Notes: generated by a model from the letters alone, not told the origin. Shown: positions 24,541 to 36,880, numbered from the stretch's first letter. The stretch: 64,000 bases of DNA from Epiperipatus broadwayi (GCA_028023455.1 JAQFVV010012420.1:5599770-5663769); one strand, 5' to 3'. Made by a program: numbers and translations.

Positions 24541-25382
24541 TATGCTGGCCATGGAAAGGCAAACTACCATTAGTAGTAGTTGATTCATATTCTGAGGCTG
24601 GGGATAGTGGAAGTTCCATCACTCCAGACCACTGCAACAATAGAAGCTTTTAGCAGGCTATTTGTTACACATGGCCTTCCTAGAATGATAGTTTCAGATA
24701 ATGGCATGACATTTACTGCAGTAGCCTTTAAAAACTTTTGTGACGACAATGGCATTGAGCTAGTCTTCAGCCCACCATTTCACCCTGAAAGCAATGGCCA
24801 GGCTGAGAGATTGGTGCAAGAGACCACAACAGTGCTCACAAAGATCGACACAGGAAACTAGAACACCTGTATTGCCAGAATGTTATTACCTCAGCACTCT
24901 ACACTGAGTACTGCTACCGGAAAAACTCCAGATGAACTACTGTGTAATAGACCTTGGCAAACCAACTTGTCAGCTCTGATATCTGAGCCAAATGATGAAA
25001 AACAAGAAAAAGACAAAACTACCAAATTACAAATAGGGACTAATGTTCTATGCAGAATGTATAGCAGATCCGTTAAATGGATCCCAGCAGTCGTAATTCA
25101 ACAAAAAGGACTTCACACCATTTTAGTGGAAACAGCAAATGGATGTCAACATCACCATTGAGATCAACTGAGACTGGATTATACTGATGTAGCCACAAGG
25201 AATGAAGCTCTACAGACATGCAGTACAAGCAAGGAGGACCAACAAACTGAAGATACAAGCAATGAGGACCAACAAACTGAAGACAACAGCAATCCAGAAC
25301 CAGCACCAAAGCGCATTAGTCATTCTCCAGCACACCTGCATGACTATGTTCTCTAGGGGTAAATTTTAGCCAGAGGGAGGGA
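24540..25382 (+). pseudogene. gypsy integrase, 3' half of a second LTR element
   Basis: The plus strand starts in the integrase core at the first catalytic Asp (DYAG at about 24537-24548), shows DNGMTF with the second Asp near 24697-24714, and ESNGQAERL with the catalytic Glu near 24787-24813. A frameshift near 24600 separates the start from the rest. Two in-frame stops follow, TAG at 24859-24861 (where the family usually has Trp) and TGA at 25159-25161. The frame otherwise runs on to TAG at about 25356. The tail holds a perfect-frame 30-bp duplication (25225-25284, two mismatches) giving an acidic Gln/Thr-rich repeat. It is a different gypsy lineage from the element at 1-13459, judged by its integrase wording. 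Everything upstream of integrase is missing. Confidence 0.88.
25370..25382 (+). other. polypurine tract of the second gypsy element
   Basis: CCAGAGGGAGGGA lies directly before the LTR start at 25383. The purine run and its place after the integrase stop are typical for the plus-strand primer. Confidence 0.75.
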
Positions 25383-25996
25383 CGTTATAGTTCTCCCTTC
25401 TTTCAGAAGTGGACTATTCCAGATGCCTACTTATCTGACCAGATTAAGCATTTTTTGCCACAGGCCAATAGGCTGATATATAGATAAAATGATTATTACA
25501 GGTCAATAAGCAATGATGCTTGCTGAATCCGAAGGTTTTCAATAAGGTCAGGGATCTGGGTATAAATAGTCAGCCTTTTGTGAGAATCAGGGAAGAACGT
25601 CTGTCTAACCTGAAAATACTCTTTGCATTCTCCCAGGGAAGCACTGCTAACCTGAACAGCAGCAAGTATTCACATTGATAGCAATATGCTATTTAGTCTA
25701 TGCAGCTAGGCAAGTTCCAGAGACTGGACGCTGCTAAAACCACACTCAGCTCAAGGCAAGCTGTCTTGTACAGCCAGAAGAGCCATACACCCTACCTGTG
25801 AGGCAAGCCATCAGGTGTAGTTGGAAGAGGTAGGCAGAATCCAGAGTTTACGTTAAACTCCAATATTCAGCATTTGTAAACATTTTCTTGTATATATACT
25901 GTATAGTGTATTGTATATATTTGTACATATAATAAATATATTAATTGTAATACTTGTCTTAGTATTATTTTCTGTACTCCAGACCAAAACATAACA
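25383..25996 (+). repeat. 3' LTR of the second gypsy element, 614 bp
   Basis: The LTR begins CGTTATAG (the usual first T appears changed to C) and ends CATAACA, so the ends form a short inverted repeat GTTAT/ATAAC. It contains a TATA box (TATAAATAG at 25561) and a poly(A) signal (AATAAA at 25931). It follows the polypurine tract without a gap. No second LTR occurs in the window, so this is a 3' remnant joined to LINE sequence at 24540. It is much less AT-rich than its surroundings. Confidence 0.85.
25561..25569 (+). promoter_or_regulatory. TATA box in the LTR
   Basis: TATAAATAG is a consensus RNA polymerase II TATA box, placed about 180 bases into the LTR, where the U3 promoter is expected. 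A start near 25590 would leave about 340 bases to the AATAAA at 25931. Confidence 0.65.
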
Positions 25997-26033
25997 CTTA
26001 TCATTATACATCAGCTGTCATATGTATAGTTAG

Positions 26034-26062
26034 TTACAATATATATATATATATATATTGTG
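26034..26062. repeat. (AT)n palindrome TTACA(AT)nTTGT
   Basis: TTACAATATAT...ATATTGT reads nearly the same on both strands and could form a cruciform. It is one of several loci where an (AT)n run is bounded by TTACA or TGTAA. Confidence 0.7.
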
Positions 26063-27031
26063 CCCTTTTCTATAGGTCAGTAATAGTCCATCTCAGTCAA
26101 TTACTAAAAATTTTAAATTTTAGAATATGTTATTTTAATATGTTAATTATAGTTTGTCAATTATAATATAAAGTACAATTTGAAGCTAAAGAAAATACGT
26201 AGTATATAAAATTATAGCGAATCATTTAAAAAATAGTTATGTAAAGCTTTAAATATTGTTTTTTATGGTTGTAAAAGTTGGCCATATTAAATAACACAGC
26301 TATAAATATTAAAAGTATATTTAAAAGGTTCAATTTTAATAGTCTTAAATGTATAGATAAATAAATGTTATACAGTATTTAAACTTATAAACTATATTTA
26401 ATAATCAAAATTAATATCGTATATTTTAAAAATTAGTTTTGTGATGGTGAAGGTTATATCTAGTTCTATATTTTCTAAATTGTTTTTCCAAATTTTATAA
26501 TTATATTATTAAATATAATAAGTGTATCAATTTTATAAATCTGGCAGAGAAATAGATTAAAAAATCGTCTGTCAAAATTATTGATCATGTGACTTGTATA
26601 ATGCATACTTTCATACACACTGCTTGTTTGAATTAATAACAAAGTTTAAAATATTTTAAAAGATTGCATTATAGAATTGGATGGAATTATTGCCTATCAT
26701 AAAAGCAAATAATAATAAATATTAAGTTAACTATCGTATAACATGTTTTAAATAATGTAATAAAGAGGAATACAGTTAATAAAAAAAAAATTAAATATTT
26801 TGTTTAAATAAAACAAGATAAATTGAATATTAGGAATGGAATAGGTTATTAAAATTATTTTAAAAGTTATTTTAAATGTTTAAATAATTTTGATAAAGTA
26901 ATAATTGATTTAAAAGTAGTATTTTAAATAATATTTTTAGTTATTACGTCATAAATTTTTATTTTAAAGATTCAATTCTGTAAAAAACTAAAAATATGTA
27001 AATTTGTTTTCAAGCTAAAAGTAAGAATCAA

Positions 27032-27067
27032 CCAATCAAATGAGGTATTCTTACAAACTATAAATAT
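27032..27067 (+). promoter_or_regulatory. CCAAT plus TATA promoter-like pair
   Basis: CCAATCAAAT and TATAAATAT lie 27 bases apart start to start. The same two words, 26 bases apart, occur on the minus strand at 59668-59634. In AT-rich DNA a TATA word alone means little; the pairing in two places is the point of interest. Confidence 0.4.
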
Positions 27068-30000
27068 GAATTGCACAGGGTATCAGGGAAGATTTAATAA
27101 TGTATTGAAACCAGAGAAAGGTATATTAGCAGCTATCAAAGAGATAGTATTTTTAAATTTTATTTTAGTCAATTTTTAATACTTTCTTATAGTTTTATTT
27201 GCAAAAAAACTAATTGATATTTTTAAAAGTATTTTGCAAAAGAGAGTTAAAAAAAAATATATTTGGGAACTTCGTGAAAATGATTTTCTAATTTTTAAAG
27301 TACTTGCCAGGATTATTTTATCTGAAACTTGACCTAAACTTCGCAATGAAAAGATGGATATACTGTAGAATAAAATGCATATAAATTCTAATAATATAAA
27401 AATGTTTTTGGAATATTTTGATACAGCTTTATTAATGCTTTCCCGGAGAACTATTCTAGTGCATAAAAATCATAGTACGAACATTATACTGCTACAGTGG
27501 AAAGTTATTTTCTGTTTAAAAAGCAAAAATTGGAGACGCATTATTATTTATAAGCTTATTCAAGATTTATTTTTTAAAATAGTAATAAGACAATTATATC
27601 TTATGAATCGTTTTATATAATATTATATCAAAAGGAGTAAAATGTTATATCCTTTCTGAAGGTAACTTTTTTTTAAAAAAAAAATATTTTCCAGAGTTAA
27701 AGAAAGAATCCAGGAGAATACGTTACTGAAGTGTTTTTTGATATTAAAACCTCCAGTCTTAGAATTGTTTAAAATGTATTTAGAAAACATTTGTTTAAAA
27801 GTACTTGAAGTTTTTTAAAAAGGTGATATATAAAAAAATATCAAACGAAAGTTTAAATTTATTAAGGATGGAAACTTATATAAAAAAGTGAACACATAGT
27901 TGAATAAAAAATGGATCCATGGAAATATTGTAAAAAAAAAGTTTATTGAATATTTTTAAAGTTAAATTAGATGGAGGATGCATCAGATATGCCGCAGAGA
28001 ATATTGGCAGAGAATATTCAAGAAATTTCACGGGATTAATTAATATTATGATTTAATAATTATCATCCTAAATACTAAAACCAAGGATTATTTTCTATAA
28101 ATTTTTCTAAATGGATTAATATTTATTTTTATTTTTAAACTTTAACGCGCTTGGAGGAGAACATTTTAAAACTCTAGACAAAATAATAAACATTTTGGAC
28201 TTATCAGGAACTATTTTCAAAAAAATATGTAATTATAGTTTTGATTTCTTTTATTTTATTAACCTAGTTTAAATCTAAATTTTTTTTATAAGATTAGGAA
28301 AACATAAAACATTAATTTGTTGATGATATATAAATTTTATAATGGAATAATCTAATAATTTAGATAAGAATATATTTTAAAATAAAGTGTATGAATGTAT
28401 ATTTCTTTATGTTTGCAATGATCGGTATCTAGTGGATGAAGAAGCCTACTGAATATGATGACCAGATAAAGGTTATTTTGGTAATAATAATGACTATTAA
28501 TAATTTATAATGTATATTTTTTGTTTTCTTTAGATCATCTATGGATAGTAAGAATGAAGTGTAAAAGTTTTAATTATATGTAACGCATTTTCATACAACA
28601 TTTTAAAAAACATTGAGATAGGATTGATTTGCAAATATACGTACAATGATTTTTTTTTATATTAATGATATAATCCAACATAATAACAAATAGTTATGTG
28701 ATTCTTTTAAAATTTTCATGTTGAGATATTCAAATATTGTCTGATTAGGTTATATATGATTAAACATACATAATGCTGAAGTAGACAAACTTTTCTTGTG
28801 GAACAGTGGGATTGTTTAATTATCAATGAATTTTATTTATTGTTTTGTAAATGCAGATAGTTATTTATTGATGTAAGATGTGGAAAATCTTGAGAAATAA
28901 TGTTGAGATAGTGGCTTGGAAGTACTTAGTGAACAGGAAACCAAGATGATGTTTTTAAGAAATAGGATATGATAAGGAATAGAAATAATACTTAGTCTTT
29001 ATGTGGATATCAGCATAGTTAACAAAGCCCTATGATTGGTACACATTTTATTTGGACAGTGTTTTTATATTTGTTTAAATATTTGATATTCTAATAAAGC
29101 TGAAGAAATAGCTTTAACATCGTTCATGTATTAGAGGTTATTAGACAGGTAAAGGTCATACCTCTTTCTTGTAATGCACTGTGCCATGATTTTTGAGATA
29201 TGTTATGAATGATACTCTAGCTTTCTTCCTTAAATCCTATGCATCTGTTTCGCTATCTTTATTTCATGTAACTGCATCGTTCAGTAAGATATGTTTAAAA
29301 GAAATGATAAGTAATTTAGAACTTAGGTTATGCTATCGTTTGTATAAGATTGGTTTATTTGCTTATAAGGAACAGAATTTTATAACTTAAAATTGAAGGT
29401 CCAATATATCCTAAGGAAGGGAAAGAATCATAGAATATATTTTTGAATTTATTTTGGAAATGAAATATAAATTTTTAAAATAGAGTATCTAAACAAAGAC
29501 ATTTTCTTGAAAATGTTAATTATTTTTGAATGCTTTATTATTATTATTTTTTAAGAGAAAAATAAGTATTGCATATTTTTAAAATACAATAATATACAAT
29601 AAATGTAGGGAATATGCATAGTATATATTTTTTTTATTGAATAACAGGAATATATTGATTATTACACTTATATTAAAGTAAGGCTAAATAAGAATATGTT
29701 ATGATTAGTAAACATCGTGTGATAAAACATTAAAATCTAGTACTGAATTTTGGATGAATATTTTATGTAACATCTTTGACTTTGCAAGATGAAAATTTTT
29801 TTTAATATTTTGAGAAATCCATAATCATTATAAAGTTAATTTTGTTTTTTCTGTAGAATGTTTTCCTATGAATGTTTCTTTTAAAAATAAGATAGTTTAA
29901 TAATATTAATGATGAAATATTCTGCTAATAAGTAAATATATTTATAATAAGTTAACCATAATGAGAAACCAAATGGTAACATTTTTTTTATTTTGTCTTA

Positions 30001-30170
30001 AGTATAAAGATATAACTAAACTATAAACTATTTTTTATATAACTTAGTAGATAAAAATGTAAGATTAAAACAAGGATATTCATTGTAAATAGTGTACATA
30101 AATTGTTTATTTTATTTGTTGTTCTTAATAAACTTTGTTAAAATTTGTTTTTCAAAATTTTTGTGTCTTG
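27032..30170 (+). other. possible non-coding transcription unit A
   Basis: The stretch has no credible ORF. It starts with CCAATCAAAT at 27032 and TATAAATAT 27 bases further on (27059), and ends with AATAAA at about 30127 followed by a T-rich part and GTCTTGA. The plus strand has many more G than C in places; for example 28861-28920 has 16 G and 2 C. Promoter-like start, poly(A)-like end and strand bias together suggest transcription, now or in the past. A minus-strand stretch at 59668-56450 has the same promoter words, spacing and similar end. It could also be a long solo LTR or an unrelated AT-rich region; nothing proves a transcript. Confidence 0.3.
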
Positions 30171-32035
30171 ATTGTTTACTTCTCCACTTCATTGCATGAA
30201 ATCACGATATATTCATAACAATTGAAACAAATATATAATTTTGCACAAAAAGATAAATAGAGAGTTATATTTAAGAATTTAAATATTTTATTGGTATTCT
30301 TTTAATTAAAAAATTATAATTACATTGTTTTATTGGTCATAAATCAGTTATCACAATAGTATACTGAATTATATGCTATCAGTTGCCACACATCTTTTGT
30401 CTATCAGATTATCATATGCTACCACGTATTTATTATATCATTACATGAAGATAAAAGATTATATAAAATTATTGTATTATTTTATTATGGTAATAAAATT
30501 ATAATAAAAGAAAAGATATCCAGTAGTAGTTAAACAATGAAGAATATTATTATTATTATTTATTATTATTAGTTTCAGTGTAGTAGATTATGACATAAAA
30601 TCCCTTCTCATATTTTACTACCATATTTTTAAATTAACTTAGAATAAACTTTATGAACCTGAGATTATTTTATTGAGCTAGATTATTACAAATAGAAGAT
30701 TAAGACTTAATTATTAGTTTAATCTTAGTGAGTAGAAGTTATTAAAGTCGTAAGAATACTATGAGTTTGTTATTTGAAATAGTAATAAGGGGGGATAGTG
30801 TTCTTAAGCCATTGAGGTAGTATCATCCTGTGGGATATTGGCTCAATGTAATCTATCTTGTCACCTGTATTTTCACTTCAAGTCTCATGAAAATATTAAA
30901 TATTTATTTAATTTATTTTATAAACTGAACCTTATTCATATTTTAAATTTGAGCTAGTGAAACATTTTAATTTTAATGCTGAATATTTTATTTATTAATT
31001 ATTAACTGAGCTAGAACCCGTTTTTATTTTATATCATATACTATTCTGAAGTGAGGATACACAAGACCAGGTCAGAATATATATATAAATGCTATGCAAC
31101 TAAGTTGAGAATGAAGGAAAAATGGATGTAATCGACTATTATTACATTTTAAAATAACACTTTAACTTTAAAAAAAAAAATACAAAAATGGCAATTGATT
31201 ATAAAGTATGAAAAAAATTACATTGCATATATATCTACATAGACTTCTGGATGCTTGACTATCTTATCTAACCATACTTATCTTTGTATAATGAGAAACA
31301 AAATGGTAACCCTTTCAAAGGTATGCACACACACTGCACTAACCTTCTGAAATAACTTGTTAATTATATATGATAAATTAATAAAATATATTTTTAATGC
31401 TAAAATTCATATTGTTTAACATTTCGAAAAATATACTGAGCTGGTATTTTATGTCAGCTCATGTATCTACGCATATATATATATAATTTATTAAAAGTGC
31501 ATATATATATTAGTTTAAATTATAAAAAAAAAAAAAATATTATTTTAAAAGTTTATTTTTATTTATCGAAGGAATCATTTCAGTTTAATTATTGAAATAA
31601 ATTAAATTATTGAAATAAATTAAATCAAGATGAAAATAAGATCTTGAAAAAAATTTTTTTAACAAAAGGTTTTTTTTGTCTTAATTCTAATTCTTGGAAA
31701 CAGAAGGATAGAGGGAAAGAAAAAATATATATAGATTTTTTTTTGTACTTAGCTCTATTGTTGAAATTTCAGATATCAAATGTATTTCATTATCTACTAT
31801 GCTGATCGATCCAGAATTTTTCTACTAATTAAATGTAAAATATGACCAAAAAAGGACAAAAATTGGAGTGCTAAAATATAAGTAAAAATAAATTAAACAT
31901 GTGAATTTGGTTCTTGAAAAGACACTAAATGTATAAATTGCAGAATTCCCTATTGTTCCAGTAGTCAGGACCATTTTGTAAAAAAGTATTGCAGATCCAA
32001 AACTGTTGCCAGAAAATATTGTTAAACAGCATCAA
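30171..32035. other. intergenic DNA, microsatellites only
   Basis: No coding signal. There are ATT-type runs at 30545-30568, an (AT)n run at 31485-31500 and an 18-bp tandem duplication near 31594-31629 built on ATTGAAATAAATTAAATT. Confidence 0.6.
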
Positions 32036-32042
32036 GAAAATG

Positions 32043-32228
32043 TTCTCCAGCTAAAGAGAACATTTAAAAAACTTTCCCCTTTGGGAAATTTATTTCCCTG
32101 ACTCACCTGGAGCAACCAGTGATCAACGTCCATGGACAGGAGGAAGTTTAACCAGCTAGCCAAGAATGTCAAGAAAAGCCAAATGCAGGATTCATGCCAG
32201 CATATAAGAACTTTGCTTAGCTGGAGAA
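32043..32228. repeat. small segment bounded by 12-bp inverted repeats
   Basis: TTCTCCAGCTAA at 32043-32054 and TTAGCTGGAGAA at 32217-32228 are exact inverse copies. The 160 bases between are less AT-rich than the surroundings. It may be a short non-autonomous DNA element; no clear TA or longer target duplication was found, and the minus-strand ORF across it has no known motif. Confidence 0.4.
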
Positions 32229-35200
32229 AGTTGAATCTCTGATTGATCAAGGTAACTATGAACTATTACTTAGTGAACTTTTTATTCCATCTTGAGTAAT
32301 AAAGTAATAGAATCCAGTCACTTAATTGTAAAGAAAAGAAAGTTTTAACAATAGAGAGAGTTTTTTACTAAGGGTTATTAACTATAAGTTACTAATTTTT
32401 ATTAATCAAAAATTTTGTTTTGTTAATATAATCCTCTTGAATTATATTTCAAATGCATATATATGAATGAATATTAACTGCTCTATCTAAAAAGTTAAAG
32501 AGCAGGTAGGGATAAAAGTTTAGTTAACAAGTCTGTTCATAAGTTACCAGATGAACCTTATGGCTGAACCTGGGGTTAAAAAGAAATGGATGCCCTGACA
32601 GCTGTAAGCAAATGTCAGATACTTATGCCATCCATTAAGATTTAGAATATATTATTTAATGTTAGAAAGAGAGAGTTTGAGTGTCAATATTTGGCACACT
32701 CTTATTAGTAAGCTACCTAGAGTCTCACTTCTACTTGATCAGGGTCTCCATAATCAACTGGGACTTCTGTCATACATAGGGTAAGTGATGGTGTGTGTTC
32801 CCTCAAGAAAAGAATACTTGTTAAATAATTTGGATCACATTTTAAAAAGAGATATAGGTTGTCTTTAAATTTACATTGGTGTTTTGCTTTTATATAGATC
32901 AAGACAGTTTGTGTTGGTAAAACAAAAAAGAAGGAATTAGGAAAGATCCCCAATAAGAAAAGGAATATAATAAATAATTAAATTTTACTTATGTGTCAAT
33001 TTTAATTTAGTTATTAGTTAAATAGTTAAGTATCTATTTTGTAGAATTAATGTCTGCATAAGATTACATTTTAAAAATGTATTTATTGATTGCTGTTCAT
33101 AAATAAATAAATAACCATGATTGTCGAACATGCTGCACAATCTGGTTCTACATTTATGCCTAGTGGTGCTCTCATCCAGCCACCTTATTTTTGTAATCTT
33201 CATCAAATTACAGGCAGTGTGAAAATGTAGTGGAACAATACCATAAAGAAAAAAACAAGAAAATATTGTAATTTAGAAAATAGAGAAAAATCACCAATGT
33301 ATATATCATAACTTTCCATTATTGAACCCCCATTGTGAAATTACTTTTATCAATTATAATTACAGGTGGTTTTCTATTTTAATTTGATACGCTATTTTGT
33401 ACATATTTTGTAGTTTCAATTATTATTGATATATATGACAAAACACATGTACTTTCATGTAATGACTGTTGCTTTCTCATGGTCTGTTAGTCATTAATGT
33501 CTTTCCCATTTATTAATCCCACCCATTTTTGGCATTACATGTTCAGCCTTGATCAGGGACATTTTGTGTTAGCATGTATGTTGATAAATTGTTTCTTGTC
33601 ACTTTGTTAGAACATAGACTATCACTTTATATACATTTTTGTTTTGGGAAAGAAAATCACCTTATTTATTCATAAACATGAATGAAAAATGAAAAACAAT
33701 AGTGTTGATATGGACAAAAAGAAATTAATGTCTCACAATCTTCATATGAATGATACAAAGATGGTGAATCTTTTGCTTCAATCAATCATTTGTATAATTT
33801 AAATGGATCAAGAGTGTGTTCAGTTGTGAAAATCAAGAACAAAATTAAGAAATATTTCCAATGGCATATGCTGTCAATTTAATCTTTATTATGCTTATAA
33901 ACTTTTTGTAATATTATTTGTCTATATCATATGCATTTGAGTATGTCATTTGTGTTTATATATTGTATTTAACCTCATTTCTTTCCCAATTAAAATTAAA
34001 AATTTTAGATAAAAAAAATTTTTGAAGTATGAAAATTTATTATATATTAAGAATTTGTTAAACTTTTTTAAAAATATAAACATAATATTTAGCAGAAATA
34101 CATTGTAACCATTTGACTATAGAGCTGCATTAAAAATAATTAAGATAGTTGTCAGCATGTTTCTCAGGGTTTAGGGTTATTTAATTAATAGTGAAAATAA
34201 TATTTAGTTTTCCCATGCACATTTTTTATAATAATAATGGGTCTGAAATTAGTTAAATATTTTATTTTCCTTCCCACATGATAATAAGAATATTTTTAGA
34301 TAATTTTTTGTAAATATTTATCAAACTATTTTTTAATTATAATATGCATATTTTAATATGTATTGCAAATTGTAAATGTTGGTAGAAGAGAGAGACAAAT
34401 ATAAAATCATATAAATTATTTCTTTGTTTTATCTCTTCAATAATTTTATTTAATTACCAGTTGCTTTTAATTTTAAAAAAAAAAGTATCAAGAGAAAAAA
34501 ACTGTCTTTTTTTAGTAAATTAATATTTAATTTCAATCTTTTAAGAGAGATAAAGTTTTATTTTCAAGAGTATTTTTAAAAAAAAAAAACAACAACAACA
34601 AAATAGCATTTTAATTCTTTTGGTAAATTTTATTTTTAATTAGAGTTTTTTCTTTTCTTGTTATCTCTTTTCAATGCAAAAATGATAGTGTAATTAATTG
34701 ATTATTTTATTTTTATAAGAAAATTGTTTTAATTACAAATGCCAATAATTTTATGATTATAATTTAAGTTCTTGACTTGTTTTTTAATGTCTATGATTAT
34801 GGAGGGAAATAGCTTAACAGTTGTATTTGTGAAAATTTACTTAATTGGTTGTTACAAAAATTATCAGGTTAGAGACAGATTGTGATTGACTTGTAGTCAT
34901 AAAAATGACTTCTACAATGAAAACCATGTGGTAAATTCAGCTAAAAGCTAGTCATCAACTTCCTTTATGTTACCTGCCTTTACTGGAATAAAAAATGTAG
35001 AGAAGTTAACCTCTAAAATAGCCTACAATCTTGACTCCTATCAAAGGACTGAGTATGTCTGTGTTAGTCTCATCTGAGAAATTTATTAAAAGAAAATAGA
35101 TAAAATTTTGCTCTTGTTAACCTGGTAATGAAATATTGCACACCAGAAAAAAAACTAATTAATCATGTTCATATTAGAAGCCTTTAAGAAGAAAACTCAA

Positions 35201-35254
35201 CTGGAAAACTGGAAATTATAATTGAGAAGAACTCCACACACAAAAAATAAAATC
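32229..35254. other. intergenic DNA with one weak tRNA-like stretch
   Basis: No gene recognised. On the minus strand at 33190-33118, GGTGGCTGGATGAGAG and TGTTCGACAATC stand about 50 bases apart and resemble the A and B boxes of RNA polymerase III promoters, so a decayed SINE head is possible. The remainder is AT-rich with poly(A) and poly(T) runs. Confidence 0.45.
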
Positions 35255-35449
35255 ATTTATATCTTGAACTATTTCCATCATTTAATATGAGTATTGAATG
35301 TCTTTAGAAAATTTAACTTTATTTAAATATTCAAAATACATCCAACTGTTAATAATAGCACATCAAACAGGTTAGTATATGCACAATGTTTCAAGAGATT
35401 ATTCTCCCTTCTTTTTCAGAATGTTGCTGGCCTGACCAGTGACAGTACT

Positions 35450-35532
35450 AGCATGGGATTTGAATCTGGACCCTTAGATATTGTTGAATATTGAATTTTA
35501 AGGTAACACTTTAATCAACTGAGCCATCCTTC
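35450..35532 (-). repeat. tRNA-like module in the 3' region, minus copy
   Basis: On the minus strand GGATGGCTCAGTTGATTAA (35528-35510) fits the A box of tRNA genes, and GATTCAAATCCC (about 35467-35456) fits the B box. The spacing of about 55 bases is normal for an internal RNA polymerase III promoter. It lies between the nuclease and the tail of the Penelope-like copy. A SINE embedded in the element is an alternative reading. Confidence 0.7.
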
Positions 35533-35689
35533 CAATGGCAACAGTCAATAGAAATTTTATATATTTATCTATGAGGTTCCTTCTGATTTTTTTTATTTTT
35601 TCCTAAAAGCAAAGTTGATTAGTGGTTTCTATACATTGCATATAGTCACACTAGGTTGGCTTATGGGATTTCTTTCCATTATCATGTGA

Positions 35690-35912
35690 GCAACCTCTTT
35701 AAATTTTCTTCTTTGTACCTATTCTTCTCTATTCAATATTTTTGTATTTTCCCAATTGACCATATATGTTCATTGGTACATACATAGTTTGCTAGTTTAA
35801 GCCCATAAGTTTTCTCTTTTCTAATCATCATTTTGCTTTCTTGCAAGTGCTTTTCAATGAGATGACTGGTCTTGTCCATATACATTCCACCACATTCACA
35901 TGAAACAAATCA
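35690..35912 (-). pseudogene. GIY-YIG nuclease part, minus-strand copy
   Basis: Reading the minus strand from 35912, SCECGGMY is followed by KTSHLIEKHLQESK. This corresponds to the GIY-YIG segment with the Y-I-G-(E/K)-T motif, which reads YMDKT here, so the second motif is altered. In Penelope-like elements this domain cuts the target DNA. Stops are present and no reverse transcriptase is left in this copy. Confidence 0.75.
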
Positions 35913-36255
35913 ACAACATATCCCCTTTCAATTAAATTCATAATAGAATCAGAACAAGAATAAAAATTGGCATTCTTTGATGTTCATGTGACAAGATGCC
36001 CTCATGGCAAAATCAAAACTACTGTTTATCAAAAACCAACACATACAGGAAACTACTAGCTTATACATCCAATCATACCAGAAACATAAAACATTGAGTT
36101 ATACTATTAAGGAACAGAGCAAAAGGAATTTTCTCATAACCCAGTGATTTGAAACAAGAAAAGATTTATATAGAACAAATTTTTATGAAAAACAGTTATC
36201 CATCAGCTATTATTAAGAAAACCTTAAATAGACAACAAAAAGAACCATCAAAAGA

Positions 36256-36290
<35 letters not shown>

Positions 36291-36376
36291 CTTTTGATAT
36301 GTATGAGTACATTACATATATATATATATATATTGTAATGTACTCATACATACCAAAAATTGCAGACACTTAAGAA
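35912..36376 (+). pseudogene. Penelope-like reverse transcriptase, C-terminal part
   Basis: The plus strand shows FFDVHVTR and, after a Gly-Lys pair, TTVYQKPTHTG (35967-36047), matching the Penelope pattern FLDV-x-V-x-R and T-x-VYRKPTHTG after the catalytic region. A later piece FMKNSYPSAIIKKTL (36185-36230) is the expected Asn-Gly-Tyr-Pro part with Gly replaced by Ser. The catalytic Asp box is not in the window copy, as the 5' part is missing. In-frame stops occur at about 35964 and 36048. An (AT)n cruciform (36248-36353) interrupts the coding homology. Confidence 0.8.
36248..36353. repeat. nested (AT)n cruciforms inside the Penelope-like copy
   Basis: ATCAAAAGAAA and TTTCTTTTGAT flank a first (AT)n run. 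Next to it, TATGTATGAGTACATTACA (36298-36316) is repeated inverted (36334-36352) around a second (AT)n run. The 19-base arms are exact. The minus-strand copy does not cover this position, so it is not clear whether the insertion is peculiar to this copy. Confidence 0.85.
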
Positions 36377-36474
36377 AAATCTGCAATCAGTATAACATCA
36401 GAGCAGCTTCCCAGAGCCATACAACACTATGAGGAATTTTAACATCAAAGCTGAAATGTTAGAAAATTAAGAAG

Positions 36475-36648
36475 GTATATTGGTGAGACCAGTCATCCCA
36501 TTGAAATGCACTTGCAAGAACACAAACTGATGATTAAAGGAGAGAAAACAAATGTGTCTAAGGTAGTATGTTCGATTGAGAAAATACAAAAATATTGGAT
36601 AGAGAAGAAAAGATACAAAGAAGAAAATTTAAAGAAGCTTCTGACATG
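36475..36648 (+). pseudogene. GIY-YIG nuclease, plus-strand copy
   Basis: This uninterrupted frame reads RYIGETSHPIEMHLQEHK, then a Lys/Glu-rich helix region with KYWIEKK, and stops at TGA 36646-36648. YIGET, the downstream EMHLQEH and the terminal position after the reverse transcriptase define the GIY-YIG nuclease of endonuclease-bearing Penelope-like elements. The first half of the domain, with the GIY motif, lies upstream in frames broken by stops. The kept stop codon gives a firm end for the protein and a start for the 3' region. Confidence 0.82.
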
Positions 36649-36794
36649 AAATAGCAAACAATCCCATAAGTCAATCTAGTTTGACTATACATAATGTATG
36701 AAACCCACTAATCAACATTTCTCTTAGAAAAAGTGGAGAAATCAGTTGAAACCTCATAGATAAATTTATGACCTTTCTACTGACTATTGTTTTT

Positions 36795-36880
36795 GAAAGG
36801 ATGAGTCAGTTATTTTAAAGTGTTACTTTAAAAATAAATACTCAAGAATCTAAGGGTCCCGGTTCAATTTTCATGCTAGT
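36795..36880 (+). repeat. tRNA-like module in the 3' region, plus copy
   Basis: GGATGAGTCAGTTATT (36799-36814) and CGGTTCAATTTTC (36859-36871) align with the A and B boxes of the minus copy, with more decay in the A box. The module is in the same place in both copies, about 150 bases after the nuclease stop. Confidence 0.65.

Noticed and set aside
32717-33206. Minus-strand frames of 78 and 62 codons
   Set aside because: No known motif and no codon bias seen; the second crosses a possible tRNA-like patch.
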